NCBI RefSeq assembly: GCF_004001325.1
Contig: NZ_AP018722.1
Location: 868,001-932,000 of the forward strand
Direction: 5' to 3'
Length of the DNA: 64,000 nt
Source of the DNA: Thiomicrorhabdus aquaedulcis
GTDB lineage: Bacteria; Pseudomonadota; Gammaproteobacteria; Thiomicrospirales; Thiomicrospiraceae
Part shown: piece after piece, positions 1-8,233 of the stretch
Layout of the letters: each line of letters begins with the position of its first letter
Numbering within the stretch: the first letter of the stretch is position 1
Notes under the pieces: model-generated
Databases searched by the model: none
What the model was told of the DNA's origin: nothing
What the model saw: only the letters and a program-made list of their open reading frames with translations
Program-made: the position numbers and the translations under genes

Positions 1-1
1 G

Positions 2-256
2 TCATTTCAAGATTTAACTGGGCAAGTACTGAATCGTGTCATTTTAATCATATCGTCGTTAGAGCAAAGTTTGGTCGACTTAATCAGTCGCTCGGGTCAC
101 GATTACAACGCCATTCCGGCAAGAGTAGAAACTCTGGAACAGCAGCAAAAAAATCAAGCGCAAGGCATTGGGCCTAATGTGACTCAGGCCTCTAAGACCG
201 ATTCGGCTGGTTCGCAGGATGATGTTGATGATTTACTGAGTCAGCTAGGCATTTAG
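2..256 (+). CDS. cheZ: CheZ, 3' end (CheY-P phosphatase), partial
   Basis: The reading frame is open from the window edge and encodes the last 84 residues of CheZ, which dephosphorylates CheY-P in enteric-type chemotaxis. The piece begins with the family-typical SFQDLTGQVLNRV helix, which carries the catalytic Asp-x-x-x-Gln pattern. It then has a low-complexity linker and ends in DDVDDLLSQLGI, the amphipathic C-terminal CheY-binding peptide known from CheZ. The cheA gene follows 116 bases downstream on the same strand, the usual cheYZA order, so cheY probably lies just outside the window. The start codon is not in the window. Confidence 0.9.
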   Translation, partial: SFQDLTGQVLNRVILIISSLEQSLVDLISRSGHDYNAIPARVETLEQQQKNQAQGIGPNVTQASKTDSAGSQDDVDDLLSQLGI

Positions 257-372
257 TCGTTTGTAAGGTGTTGTGATTATGCGAGTGGCACATTGCTTGC
301 TTAATATTGTGAAATAAGAACAGTCTGCTTTTGGGTTAAGTCCCATCTGTTATTTCCAAAGGGGTGAGCATT

Positions 373-2454
373 GTGGATGAAGAAATTTTACAAGACTTTT
401 TAGTTGAAGCTTCTGAACTGGTTGAGCAACTTAATGAGCAGTTAGTGGAGTTAGAGAATTCACCATCAGATGAAAATTTGCTCAACGCCGTATTTAGAGG
501 GTTTCATACCATTAAAGGCGGAGCAGGGTTTTTAGGGGTCAAGCCGCTGATTGAGGTATGCCATCGTGCGGAAAACGTTTTTGACAAAATTCGTAACGGT
601 GAAGTTGATTATGACGCCGTAGCGGCAGATGTCATTTTGAGAGCGTTTGATGTCATTAACGATTCTATTGAGTTGTTAAAAGATGGAGAACGCGAGTTGC
701 CCGAAAACCAACCTAGTTTGCTTAAAGAGTTAGACGAATTAACCCGCCCACAGGTTGCTCATTTGCCCGATTTGGGTGTCGCTTCAAATACGGTTCAACC
801 CACCTTGCAGTTGGCACCCGGTTTAGACCCTGACGGCGATATGACTGATGAAGAGTTTGAATCCTTATTGCAACAGCGTCAAGGCGGAAGTTTGCTTGCT
901 GCTCAGTCGAGTACGCCAGTGGCTTTGAGTTTGCCAGAAGGCGTTGACCCTGATGGCGATATGACCGATGAAGAGTTTGAGGCTTTGCTTAATCAACGCG
1001 CAACCTTAGAGCCTAGTCAGGCGAGGCCGTCGAGCAGTCAACCGGCCTCGGGGTTGCAATTAAGTCCCAATTTAGATCCGGATGGTGATATTTCGGATGA
1101 TGAATTTGAGGCTTTGCTTAACCAGCGGGACATGTTTGAATTAAGCAGTCAATTAGAAGCAGAGGTTGAGCCTATTGTTGCTAAAGCCCCTATTAAACCG
1201 GTTGAAGTTGCGCGTAAAAAGCCCGTATCTAACTCAGTAGAGGACGATGGTGATGTAAAAAGTGTCGCCAATGCCGCGGGTAAAAATGCCACCGAATCAA
1301 CGGTTCGAGTGGACACTCGTCGTTTAGATGAAATTATGAATTTAGTGGGTGAACTGGTTTTGGTGCGTAATCGTCTGCTTACCTTGCGAGGTACAGAGGC
1401 CAAGAACGAGGACTTATCAAATGCAGTGGCTAATTTAGATCATGTCACTACGGATTTGCAAGCATCGGTGATGAAGACGCGGATGCAACCTGTTAAAAAG
1501 GTTTTTGGACGCTTTCCCCGTGTGGTTCGTGATTTAGCACGTAAGCTGGGCAAAGAGATTGAATTAGAGCTTAAAGGTGAAGAGACCGATTTAGATAAGA
1601 ATTTGGTTGAGGCATTGGCCGATCCTTTAGTGCATTTAGTAAGAAATTCAGTGGATCATGGCATTGAAATGCCTGATGAGCGAGCGGCCAAAGGTAAGCC
1701 ACGTTGTGGAACGGTCGTCTTATCGGCTCAGCAAGAAGGTGATCATATTTTATTGTCGATTACCGATGATGGCAAAGGAATGGATCCTGTTATATTGAGA
1801 CGAAAAGCCGTTGAAAAAGGCATGATGGATGAAATGGCGGCCAATCAATTGGATGATAAAGCGGCTTTTCAACTTATTATGGCCGCTGGTTTTTCGACCG
1901 CAGAAGTTGTAAGTGACATATCGGGTCGAGGCGTGGGCATGGATGTGGTAAAAACCATGATTGCTAAACTTAATGGCAGCATTGATATTAATTCTGTATT
2001 AGGCGAAGGTACGCAAATCAGTATAAGAGTGCCATTAACATTGGCCATTTTGCCCACATTAATGGTGTCATTTAAAAACGACAGCTATGCTATTCCATTA
2101 ACCAGTGTGCAAGAGATATTTGACTATAAATCTGAGCAAACCAATAAAATTGATGGGCAGATGATGGTACGTCTGCGTGAAAAAAGTGTTCCGCTGTTCT
2201 TTTTAGCCGACTGGTTATCACCTGAAAGTGTAAAAGATGATTATGAAGGCGATAAAGTGGTGATTGTATCCATTGGTAATCAGCGTGTTGGCATCGTGGT
2301 TGATCAGGTAAACGGACAGGAAGAAGTGGTGATTAAACCGTTAGGCGTCATGTTGAAAAAGGTTTATGGTTATGCTGGTGCCACCATTACAGGCAATGGA
2401 AATATTGCTTTAATTTTAGACATGCCTGGCGTCGTTCAGCGCTTTCAGTATTAA
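373..2454 (+). CDS. cheA: Chemotaxis histidine kinase CheA
   Basis: CheA autophosphorylates under receptor control and passes phosphate to CheY and CheB. About 693 residues. The N-terminal HPt domain has the phospho-acceptor motif FHTIKGGAGFLG near residues 44-56. A long acidic linker (about residues 140-255) holds three copies of DPDGDMTDEEFE-like motif. The P3 dimerisation helices follow, then an HATPase domain with N box LVRNSVDHGIEM, G1 DDGKGMD and G2 GRGVGMDVV, and a C-terminal CheW-like P5 domain. A GTG at 364 is possible, but the AAAGGGG at 358-364 sits 8 bases before the GTG at 373, which gives the family-typical start MDEEILQDF. cheW follows after 19 bases. Confidence 0.95.
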   Translation: MDEEILQDFLVEASELVEQLNEQLVELENSPSDENLLNAVFRGFHTIKGGAGFLGVKPLIEVCHRAENVFDKIRNGEVDYDAVAADVILRAFDVINDSIELLKDGERELPENQPSLLKELDELTRPQVAHLPDLGVASNTVQPTLQLAPGLDPDGDMTDEEFESLLQQRQGGSLLAAQSSTPVALSLPEGVDPDGDMTDEEFEALLNQRATLEPSQARPSSSQPASGLQLSPNLDPDGDISDDEFEALLNQRDMFELSSQLEAEVEPIVAKAPIKPVEVARKKPVSNSVEDDGDVKSVANAAGKNATESTVRVDTRRLDEIMNLVGELVLVRNRLLTLRGTEAKNEDLSNAVANLDHVTTDLQASVMKTRMQPVKKVFGRFPRVVRDLARKLGKEIELELKGEETDLDKNLVEALADPLVHLVRNSVDHGIEMPDERAAKGKPRCGTVVLSAQQEGDHILLSITDDGKGMDPVILRRKAVEKGMMDEMAANQLDDKAAFQLIMAAGFSTAEVVSDISGRGVGMDVVKTMIAKLNGSIDINSVLGEGTQISIRVPLTLAILPTLMVSFKNDSYAIPLTSVQEIFDYKSEQTNKIDGQMMVRLREKSVPLFFLADWLSPESVKDDYEGDKVVIVSIGNQRVGIVVDQVNGQEEVVIKPLGVMLKKVYGYAGATITGNGNIALILDMPGVVQRFQY
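811..1128 (+). repeat. Three degenerate acidic repeats inside cheA linker
   Basis: Three in-frame units of roughly 24-26 codons at about 811-879, 928-999 and 1057-1128. Each encodes L-x-L-x-P-x-x-(L/V)-DPDGD-(M/I)-(T/S)-D-(E/D)-EFE-(S/A)-LL-x-QR and they are separated by short Ser/Gln/Pro-rich spacers. They occupy the P2/linker position. Similar single DEFEALL motifs are known in Pseudomonas-type CheA. The tandem arrangement suggests multivalent docking, but the partner is not known. Confidence 0.8.
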
Positions 2455-2473
2455 GGGCTAGGAGAGTATTGTC

Positions 2474-2977
2474 ATGAGATTAAGCAGCGAAAACTTGGTT
2501 GACTCTAAATTTGTGTTAAATGATTCGGATGAAGAAGGGGCTTACTTGGGTCCTAGCGCGCGCTGTGTTTTGTTTACATTAGAGAATGAAATTTATGGAA
2601 TTCACGTTAAAAAAATTCGTGAAGTTCTCCGCGTTGGCACTATTCGCAAAGTACCGGGTACACCGCGCAATGTGTTAGGTGTTATTAATGTACGAGGTGT
2701 GATTGTTACCGTATTAGACACTCGTGCAGTGTATGGCATGGCGGCAAAGTCCATTAACGATGTATCGCGTATTATTATTGTTGAGCTTGATGATGAGCGA
2801 ACAGTGGGTATGTTAGTTGATTTTGTAATGGAAGTAAAAGACATTCCTGAAAAGCAGTTTGAGCCGTTATCGTCTACCAAAGAGAACGCGTCACGTTATA
2901 TTCAGGGTATTGCTCATTTTCAAAAAAATGTAATTATATTAATTGATGTAGACAATATGTTTGGGGATTTAGATTAG
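2474..2977 (+). CDS. cheW: CheW-type coupling protein
   Basis: A 167-residue CheW that would link receptors to CheA. After an N-terminal extension of about 28 residues comes the CheW fold (CVLFTLENEIYGIHVKKIRE, then VLGVINVRGVIVTVLDTR, ending IILIDVDNMF). The ATG has AGGAGAG about 8 bases upstream. It follows cheA by 19 bases and is surely co-transcribed. Its 3' end overlaps the stop of the convergent FlhB-like gene by 4 bases. It is one of three separate CheW genes in the window and the one expected to serve CheA directly. Confidence 0.9.
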   Translation: MRLSSENLVDSKFVLNDSDEEGAYLGPSARCVLFTLENEIYGIHVKKIREVLRVGTIRKVPGTPRNVLGVINVRGVIVTVLDTRAVYGMAAKSINDVSRIIIVELDDERTVGMLVDFVMEVKDIPEKQFEPLSSTKENASRYIQGIAHFQKNVIILIDVDNMFGDLD

Positions 2978-3267
2978 TTTTTGGAATGATTTGGAATTTC
3001 TTTGCCGCTGAGTTGATAAGCAAAAACGAGCACTTGAACGACTGCTTCAAAGAGCTCTTCGGGGATTTCTTGATTAAGCTCTACTTGGCTTAACAAGCCA
3101 AGAAGTGGCGCGTTTTTTTGAATAGGAATGTTGTGAGCCTGAGCCATCTTTATGATTTCATCGGCTATAAAGCCAGAACCTTTGGCAGTCACTTTTGGCG
3201 GGCCATCTCCCTCATATTGCAGAGTAATGGCCACTTTGTCAGATAGGCGTGGGGCGGGTGGTTTCAT
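2974..3267 (-). CDS. FlhB C-terminal-domain-like protein (FlhB2)
   Basis: A 97-residue protein matching only the cytoplasmic C-terminal part of the flagellar/type III export switch FlhB/YscU. It has VAITLQYEGDG...PPKVTAKGSGFIAD, then EIIKMAQAHNIPIQKNAPL, then LSQVELNQEIPEELFEAVVQVL. No membrane segments and no NPTH autocleavage motif are present, as is usual for these stand-alone FlhB homologues, which often accompany fliK-like genes. Such a gene (FliK-like) is upstream on the same strand. Its role in export-substrate switching is inferred from family. Confidence 0.85.
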   Translation of the reverse strand: MKPPAPRLSDKVAITLQYEGDGPPKVTAKGSGFIADEIIKMAQAHNIPIQKNAPLLGLLSQVELNQEIPEELFEAVVQVLVFAYQLSGKEIPNHSKN

Positions 3268-3314
3268 AATAAAGATCCAAAACTACGCTGTATTGAATAA
3301 CCCCAAAAATGACA

Positions 3315-3343
3315 TAAAAAAAGAGCATTTTGTGCTCTTTTTT
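3315..3343. terminator. Bidirectional-looking Rho-independent terminator
   Basis: An A-rich/T-rich hairpin with stem AAAGAGCA / TGCTCTTT and a loop of 4-5 bases, flanked by runs of A on the left and T on the right. On the reverse strand it lies just after the stop of the STAS gene and would end that transcript. The FlhB-like gene downstream would then need its own promoter or read-through. Confidence 0.65.
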
Positions 3344-3387
3344 AAATTGGTGTTTTAAATTTTATCAGTGCCTTAAAGCTTAAAAAA

Positions 3388-3663
3388 TTAAGACAGTGTC
3401 AACCCTTCTGATAAACCCAATTTTTGGGCGGCATTTAATAAAACATCTGGTGTATTTAACCAAGAAATTTGTTTGCTGTTTTGCAATGCATTTTGAACCA
3501 GTAAAAGCAAGGTTTGTAGGCCTGCTGTATCAATGGCCTCAATGAGTGCTGCATCAATAGTAATAACTTCATCCGAGTCCATAAACTGCTGATTTAACAC
3601 GTTGAAATGTTGATCTATTTGATGAATAGTCATATTTTCTGGAAGAGTGATTATATTGCTCAT
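3388..3663 (-). CDS. STAS-domain protein (anti-sigma-antagonist-like)
   Basis: A 91-residue single-domain STAS protein: TITHQ-type start (ITLPENMTIHQIDQHF), a DEVITIDAALIEAIDTAGLQ core, and a C-terminal helix. In the core, Asp-Thr-Ala replaces the usual Asp-Ser-(Ala/Ser), so the phosphorylatable residue would be Thr. It is directly downstream of a CheY-like gene on the same strand (34 bases), so the pair probably forms a receiver/STAS module. Small STAS proteins occur in several chemotaxis clusters, but their exact role is poorly defined. Target unknown. Confidence 0.8.
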   Translation of the reverse strand: MSNIITLPENMTIHQIDQHFNVLNQQFMDSDEVITIDAALIEAIDTAGLQTLLLLVQNALQNSKQISWLNTPDVLLNAAQKLGLSEGLTLS

Positions 3664-3696
3664 CGTTTTACCTGCATTAGTCTAAGCTTGGTCAAA

Positions 3697-4101
3697 TTAC
3701 AAAACACGGTCAATTACAGACAGTAATTTTTCGGGGCTAAAAGGTTTTACAATCCAGCCAGTAGCACCGGCTTCTTTACCCTTGGTTTTCATGTCGCCTG
3801 ATGACTCAGTGGTTAGGCATAAAATAGGGGTAAATTTGTAATTAGGCATGGCTCTTAACGCCGTAACCAATTCAATTCCATTCATATTGGGCATGTTAAT
3901 GTCAGTGACAATTAAGTCAAATTGATTTTGTTTGGCAATGCTCAAGGCGATGGCGCCGTCTTCGGCTTCTGTAACGTCATGTCCTGCAGACTTAAGTGAC
4001 ATGCTGACCATTTGTCTCATTGATTTAGAATCATCGACGGCTAAGATTTTGACATCTTTTGTTCTCACTGTAATGGTTTGGAAGTAGTTTTGTTTAACCA
4101 C
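3697..4101 (-). CDS. CheY-like single-domain response regulator
   Basis: A receiver-only protein of about 134 residues with the conserved acidic pair (AVDDSKS), phospho-acceptor Asp (LIVTDINMPNMNG), Thr (CLTTES) and Lys (WIVKPFSPEKL). It has no output domain, so it acts by protein contact. The start is uncertain: the longest frame begins at a GTG at 4101, and a GTG 11 codons later also works. It lies between a CheW gene and a STAS gene on the reverse strand. It is not necessarily the flagellar-motor CheY, which usually sits next to cheZ. Confidence 0.88.
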   Translation of the reverse strand: MVKQNYFQTITVRTKDVKILAVDDSKSMRQMVSMSLKSAGHDVTEAEDGAIALSIAKQNQFDLIVTDINMPNMNGIELVTALRAMPNYKFTPILCLTTESSGDMKTKGKEAGATGWIVKPFSPEKLLSVIDRVL

Positions 4102-4158
4102 TTCTTTGTTTTATTAATAACGTTAATTTACGAATAGATGGCGCTAATTATAACCCGC

Positions 4159-4680
4159 TTAATCGCTTGGAATTGTTTTTTTAATCGCGGCCAAAATGCC
4201 ATCATTAATGAGATGGTCAACGTGTAAGATTATGACCATTTTGTCACCTACGGTGGCCAATCCATTCACGTAATCTGTATGCACAGTGCCTGACATTTCT
4301 GGGGTTGATTGCAGTCCAGCACGGTTAAATGCATACACATCAGAAACGCCATCAACCACTAAGCCAATAATTTTTTGCGAACCGTCATGGTCTTCAGATC
4401 TAACAATAATAACAACGGTCGATTCATTGTAAGTGACATTTTCTAGCCCAAAGCGGACTCTTAAATCAATAATGGGCACAACTGCACCGCGTAAATTGAT
4501 AACACCCATAACGTAGTTTGGACTGTTAGGAATTGCAGTGGTTTTTTCCCACCCTTTAATTTCCTGAACTCTTAAAATATCAACACCGTATTCTTCATTG
4601 CCTAAAACAAAGCTGAGTACTTGATCATCGTGGGTGCGTTGTTCGATTTGTCCTTGAATAGAGTCAAGATTATTGTCCAT
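4159..4680 (-). CDS. cheW: CheW-type coupling protein (second copy)
   Basis: A CheW fold of about 173 residues: VLSFVLGNEEYGVDILRVQE, then GWEKTTAIPNSPNYVMGVIN, then LRGAVVPIIDLR and a C-terminal MVIILHVDHLI. The ATG at 4680, preceded by AAGAGA, is preferred over the upstream ATG at 4719, which has no ribosome-binding site and adds a 13-residue tail. It resembles the third CheW at 18552-19115 (shared RVQEI.GWE pattern) more than the cheA-linked one, so two coupling-protein types coexist. Confidence 0.9.
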   Translation of the reverse strand: MDNNLDSIQGQIEQRTHDDQVLSFVLGNEEYGVDILRVQEIKGWEKTTAIPNSPNYVMGVINLRGAVVPIIDLRVRFGLENVTYNESTVVIIVRSEDHDGSQKIIGLVVDGVSDVYAFNRAGLQSTPEMSGTVHTDYVNGLATVGDKMVIILHVDHLINDGILAAIKKTIPSD

Positions 4681-4826
4681 GAAAAGAGTCTCTTTTAGGT
4701 TGATGCTAAGTAAATGCAATTTATTGGTTAAACTAACCGATTCAATATTAAACGTCTAGTTTTTATTTACTGGATAACTCGAAATTTTAACTAAGCTATC
4801 TTAATTTGTCTCTGTGTGCACGTTTG

Positions 4827-5909
4827 TTAAATGTGAATGTCAATTAAAGCTATTTTAGTAGAGGCCACGCTTTTACTGGGTTTAATGGGGATAATTTGTA
4901 AGTTTCTAAGGTTTAATTGGTTGTCGGAAAATTGTTGCTGTAATTTTGTTAAATTATCACTAATTTGTTGCTGCAGTTGCGGTGTTTCGCACCATAAATA
5001 GCAGTTTACCTCTTGGGCGCCTTGGGTGCTTTGCAAAGTAATTTTAGTGCTTAATTGGCCGTTTGGCAGGGTTAAATCCATGTAAACCTCCCAGATGCTT
5101 TCACTGTTTTGGGTGTTGTGGCGAAATTCTAGGCTGATTTTTTCGACTGTCTTATGGCTTTCTACGGGAAGCTCAAATGGAATAATGTTTGGATTTTCTA
5201 TCATTTGCAATTGTTGAACGGTTAACCGATTAATGGCTTGCGTGAGTGTACTTGAAAGCTGCGTCAGCGCCGAAGTAGGTTTGAGATTTTGTTCATTGAG
5301 CGTCTGCTGTTGAAGTTTAAGCAGTAACGCCTTAATATCGGTTTGGGGTGAACCTTTGCTCGGTTGCGCTAGTTTAGATTCTAAAAAAAGTCCGCTGTCA
5401 GCCAGCTTTTGTTGCAGCTCTTTGGTGCTAAGGGTTTGGCTTTGTGGCTTAAGCATTGAGTCCATTAATTGATTAATAGTGCCCTGTAACGCACTGGGCA
5501 ATGTTGGCAGTAAGCTGAGTTGTTGAAAAACCTGTGTTATAGCGGTTTGATTAGGGTAAAACTGCCGGTATGCAAGTTGTAATGTCTGAAGTGTTTGACT
5601 GTTTTGCGGGGTTGGATTACTTGTGCTTGTGGTTTTGTTTGGGTTTAAAATGACCAGCTCAAGCGTTGGTTGGGTCTGTTTAACCTGAACTTGCAAGGTA
5701 CCTGTTTGAGTTATTGGCTCTTTTGCATGGGCGACATAGGTTTGGTTACCAAGGGTAAGTTGAACATTTTGCCCTTGTGTTTGCAAAATATTAACCGTAA
5801 GTTGTTGGCCAACTTTAAACATGGCAAGGCCAAGAGACGCGTTTGGCGTAGCATTGTTTGCAGAGACAGCCGAGTGCGTTCCGCTAAAGTGGCTGGAAAT
5901 GTTCGCCAT
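4827..5909 (-). CDS. FliK-like flagellar hook-length control protein
   Basis: A Gln/Thr-rich protein of about 360 residues (388 from the first ATG at 5993). It starts with a low-complexity region. A C-terminal FliK (Flg_hook) domain begins around FELPVESHKTVEKISLEF and continues with WEVYMDLTLPNGQLSTKITL and VNCYLWCETPQLQQQI. FliK measures hook length and triggers the export-specificity switch through FlhB. The FlhB-like gene in the same reverse cluster supports the assignment. Start chosen at the ATG giving MANISSHFSG, preceded by a GGA-containing stretch. The longer form adds a region unlike the family. Confidence 0.78.
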   Translation of the reverse strand: MANISSHFSGTHSAVSANNATPNASLGLAMFKVGQQLTVNILQTQGQNVQLTLGNQTYVAHAKEPITQTGTLQVQVKQTQPTLELVILNPNKTTSTSNPTPQNSQTLQTLQLAYRQFYPNQTAITQVFQQLSLLPTLPSALQGTINQLMDSMLKPQSQTLSTKELQQKLADSGLFLESKLAQPSKGSPQTDIKALLLKLQQQTLNEQNLKPTSALTQLSSTLTQAINRLTVQQLQMIENPNIIPFELPVESHKTVEKISLEFRHNTQNSESIWEVYMDLTLPNGQLSTKITLQSTQGAQEVNCYLWCETPQLQQQISDNLTKLQQQFSDNQLNLRNLQIIPIKPSKSVASTKIALIDIHI

Positions 5910-6084
5910 GTTTTTTCCGCTTGATGTAGTGGTTCTAGTGTGGAATAAGTGAGTTTTGCTTGCAACCGTTAACATTCGTATTATAGTGAGCAAAATAATT
6001 AAACCATGAAATTAAAAATTGTCCAAAAATTGTCCAAACAGAGTGGTTGGATTGTCAAAAAGACATCACAGAAATGAGTGCACT

Positions 6085-6912
6085 ATGAGCGATAGAGAGT
6101 TTGATTTTACCCAAGCCGATTTTTCAAGAGTTCAAAAGTTGGTTTACGATTTTGCTGGAATTGATTTAAACGATTCAAAAAAGAATTTAGTTTATAACCG
6201 CTTAGCAAAAAGAATTCGTTTTTTGGGTATGCAAAGTTTTGATGACTATTTAGATTTTGTGGTTGCACAAGGAGAGCAAGAGTTTGTTCAGCTTATTAAT
6301 GCAATCACCACTAATTTAACGTTCTTTTTCAGAGAAAATCATCACTTTGACTATTTAGCTCAGACCGTTATTCCTCAATTACTTAAAAAGAACAGTGGCA
6401 GTAAAAAAATTCGTATATGGTCAGCCGGTTGTTCTACGGGTGAAGAACCTTATTCGATTGCCATTGTTTTAAAGGAATGTGTACCCGCCGGTTGGGATGC
6501 CAAAGTAATTGCAACCGATTTAGACACTACGGTGGTGCAAACAGCCATTGATGGGGTGTATAAAGATGAACGTTTAAAAGGGGTGACTGAGTCGCGTAAA
6601 AAACGTTGGTTTTTAAAAGGCAGCGGTGCAAATGAAGGGTTTGTAAGGGTAAAGTCTGAACTGCAACAGATTATTGAGTTTGGACAAATTAACTTAATGA
6701 ACGATTGGCCTTTAAAAGACTCGATTGATGTTATTTTTTGTCGCAATGTGGTTATTTATTTTGACAAGCCTACGCAAACCAAATTATTTAATCGTTATGC
6801 CGATAAACTACCCGAGCACGGTTACTTATTTATCGGTCATTCAGAATCACTGTACAAGGTGTGTGACCGTTTCGAGTTGCTAGGCCAAACTATTTATAAA
6901 AAAATAAACTAA
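6085..6912 (+). CDS. cheR: Chemotaxis receptor methyltransferase CheR
   Basis: A 275-residue CheR that transfers methyl groups from S-adenosylmethionine to receptor glutamates for adaptation. The N-terminal helical domain is followed by the Rossmann methyltransferase core with IRIWSAGCSTGEEPYS (SAM-binding), VIATDLDT, VIFCRNVVIYFD and YLFIGHSESL. The start at 6085 gives MSDREFDF. An upstream ATG at 6019 would add 22 residues unlike the family. cheB follows after 12 bases, so the two opposing adaptation enzymes are co-transcribed. Confidence 0.93.
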   Translation: MSDREFDFTQADFSRVQKLVYDFAGIDLNDSKKNLVYNRLAKRIRFLGMQSFDDYLDFVVAQGEQEFVQLINAITTNLTFFFRENHHFDYLAQTVIPQLLKKNSGSKKIRIWSAGCSTGEEPYSIAIVLKECVPAGWDAKVIATDLDTTVVQTAIDGVYKDERLKGVTESRKKRWFLKGSGANEGFVRVKSELQQIIEFGQINLMNDWPLKDSIDVIFCRNVVIYFDKPTQTKLFNRYADKLPEHGYLFIGHSESLYKVCDRFELLGQTIYKKIN

Positions 6913-6924
6913 AAGGGAAAGATT

Positions 6925-8073
6925 GTGGGAAATCCAATAAGAGTATTAATTGTTGATGACTCCGCCTTAGTGCGCAAAATGCTTCAAGAGATGTTGTCTT
7001 CTGACCCTGCTTTAGAAGTGGTGGGTACGGCGTCTGATCCATTTATTGCACGCGAAAAAATTAAAGAGCTTCATCCCGACGTGCTCACTCTTGACGTTGA
7101 GATGCCCCGCATGGATGGGGTGACGTTTTTAAAAAACTTAATGCGTCTTCATCCTATGCCGGTGGTAATGGTGTCTACTTTGACCGAAAAAGGTGCTGAT
7201 GTAACCTTTGAGGCGATGGATTTGGGAGCTGTTGATTTTGTTACAAAGCCCAAAATTGATTTGGTCAACACGTTTGAAGAATACACACAAGAAATTTGCA
7301 CCAAGGTTAAAACGGCCGCACGTGTTAATCGCCAAATGCTCGAGCGTCAATACAATCGGTATGTAGCCAACAGCAACGCGCGTCCCATTGTTTCTAGAGC
7401 GTTACCTTCTTCGGTTGATTCACGTACGCTTGGGGTGCCTAATAAATTAACAACCGATGCCGTTCTTGAGAAAAAAGCCTTTAACAGTCGTCATTTTAGA
7501 ACGACCGACAAAATCATTGCCTTAGGTGCTTCAACCGGTGGAACAGAAGCCATTAAAGAGGTGTTAATGCGTTTACCGGCTAATACCCCTGGTATGGTGA
7601 TTACCCAGCATATACCCGCGGCGTTTAGCTTACCCTTTGCCAAGCGTATGAATACCGTGTCCGAGATGACTGTTTGCCAGGCGGAAGATGGTCAGCAAAT
7701 CTTGCCGGGACACGCCTATATTGCTCCCGGCGATAAGCATTTATTGGTGGAGCGCGACGGTGCTCGCTATGTGTGCCGCTTGCACGATGGACCGCCGGTT
7801 AACCGTCATAAGCCATCGGTAGACGTGATGTTTCGTTCGGTTACTCAAAACGTCGGCCCTAATGCTATTGGCGTTCTTTTGACAGGAATGGGTGCTGACG
7901 GTGCTTTGGGAATGAAGGAGTTGCAGGAGGCAGGCGCGTCAACCATTGCCCAAGACGAAAAAACCAGTGTTGTCTGGGGAATGCCAGGTGAAGCGGTTAA
8001 GTTAGGTGCAGCAGATTACATTCTTTCGTTAGAAGTCATCGCCCAAAAAATCTTAGATTTAGCAAGCCATTAA
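6925..8073 (+). CDS. cheB: Chemotaxis glutamate methylesterase/deamidase CheB
   Basis: A 382-residue CheB. The N-terminal receiver has VLIVDDSALVRKML, phospho-Asp LTLDVEMPRMDG and Lys DFVTKPK. A linker of about 60 residues leads to the methylesterase domain with ALGASTGGTEA (catalytic Ser), MVITQHIP (catalytic His) and LLTGMGADGALGM (catalytic Asp). It removes methyl groups from receptors when phosphorylated by CheA. GTG start with AAAGGGA about 8 bases upstream. Confidence 0.95.
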   Translation: MGNPIRVLIVDDSALVRKMLQEMLSSDPALEVVGTASDPFIAREKIKELHPDVLTLDVEMPRMDGVTFLKNLMRLHPMPVVMVSTLTEKGADVTFEAMDLGAVDFVTKPKIDLVNTFEEYTQEICTKVKTAARVNRQMLERQYNRYVANSNARPIVSRALPSSVDSRTLGVPNKLTTDAVLEKKAFNSRHFRTTDKIIALGASTGGTEAIKEVLMRLPANTPGMVITQHIPAAFSLPFAKRMNTVSEMTVCQAEDGQQILPGHAYIAPGDKHLLVERDGARYVCRLHDGPPVNRHKPSVDVMFRSVTQNVGPNAIGVLLTGMGADGALGMKELQEAGASTIAQDEKTSVVWGMPGEAVKLGAADYILSLEVIAQKILDLASH

Positions 8074-8233
8074 GTCGATTGGTGGCGGATTGCGGCTTAG
8101 GGTTTAAAATTTGGCATATTTACTGCTTTCAATGATTTGTAGAAATTTTAAATCCAAATCAAGTCGCATGCCATATTAAGGCGTACAAGCGTTACCGACC
8201 TTGGCAACGAACTTAAATTTAAGGAAGAATGTT

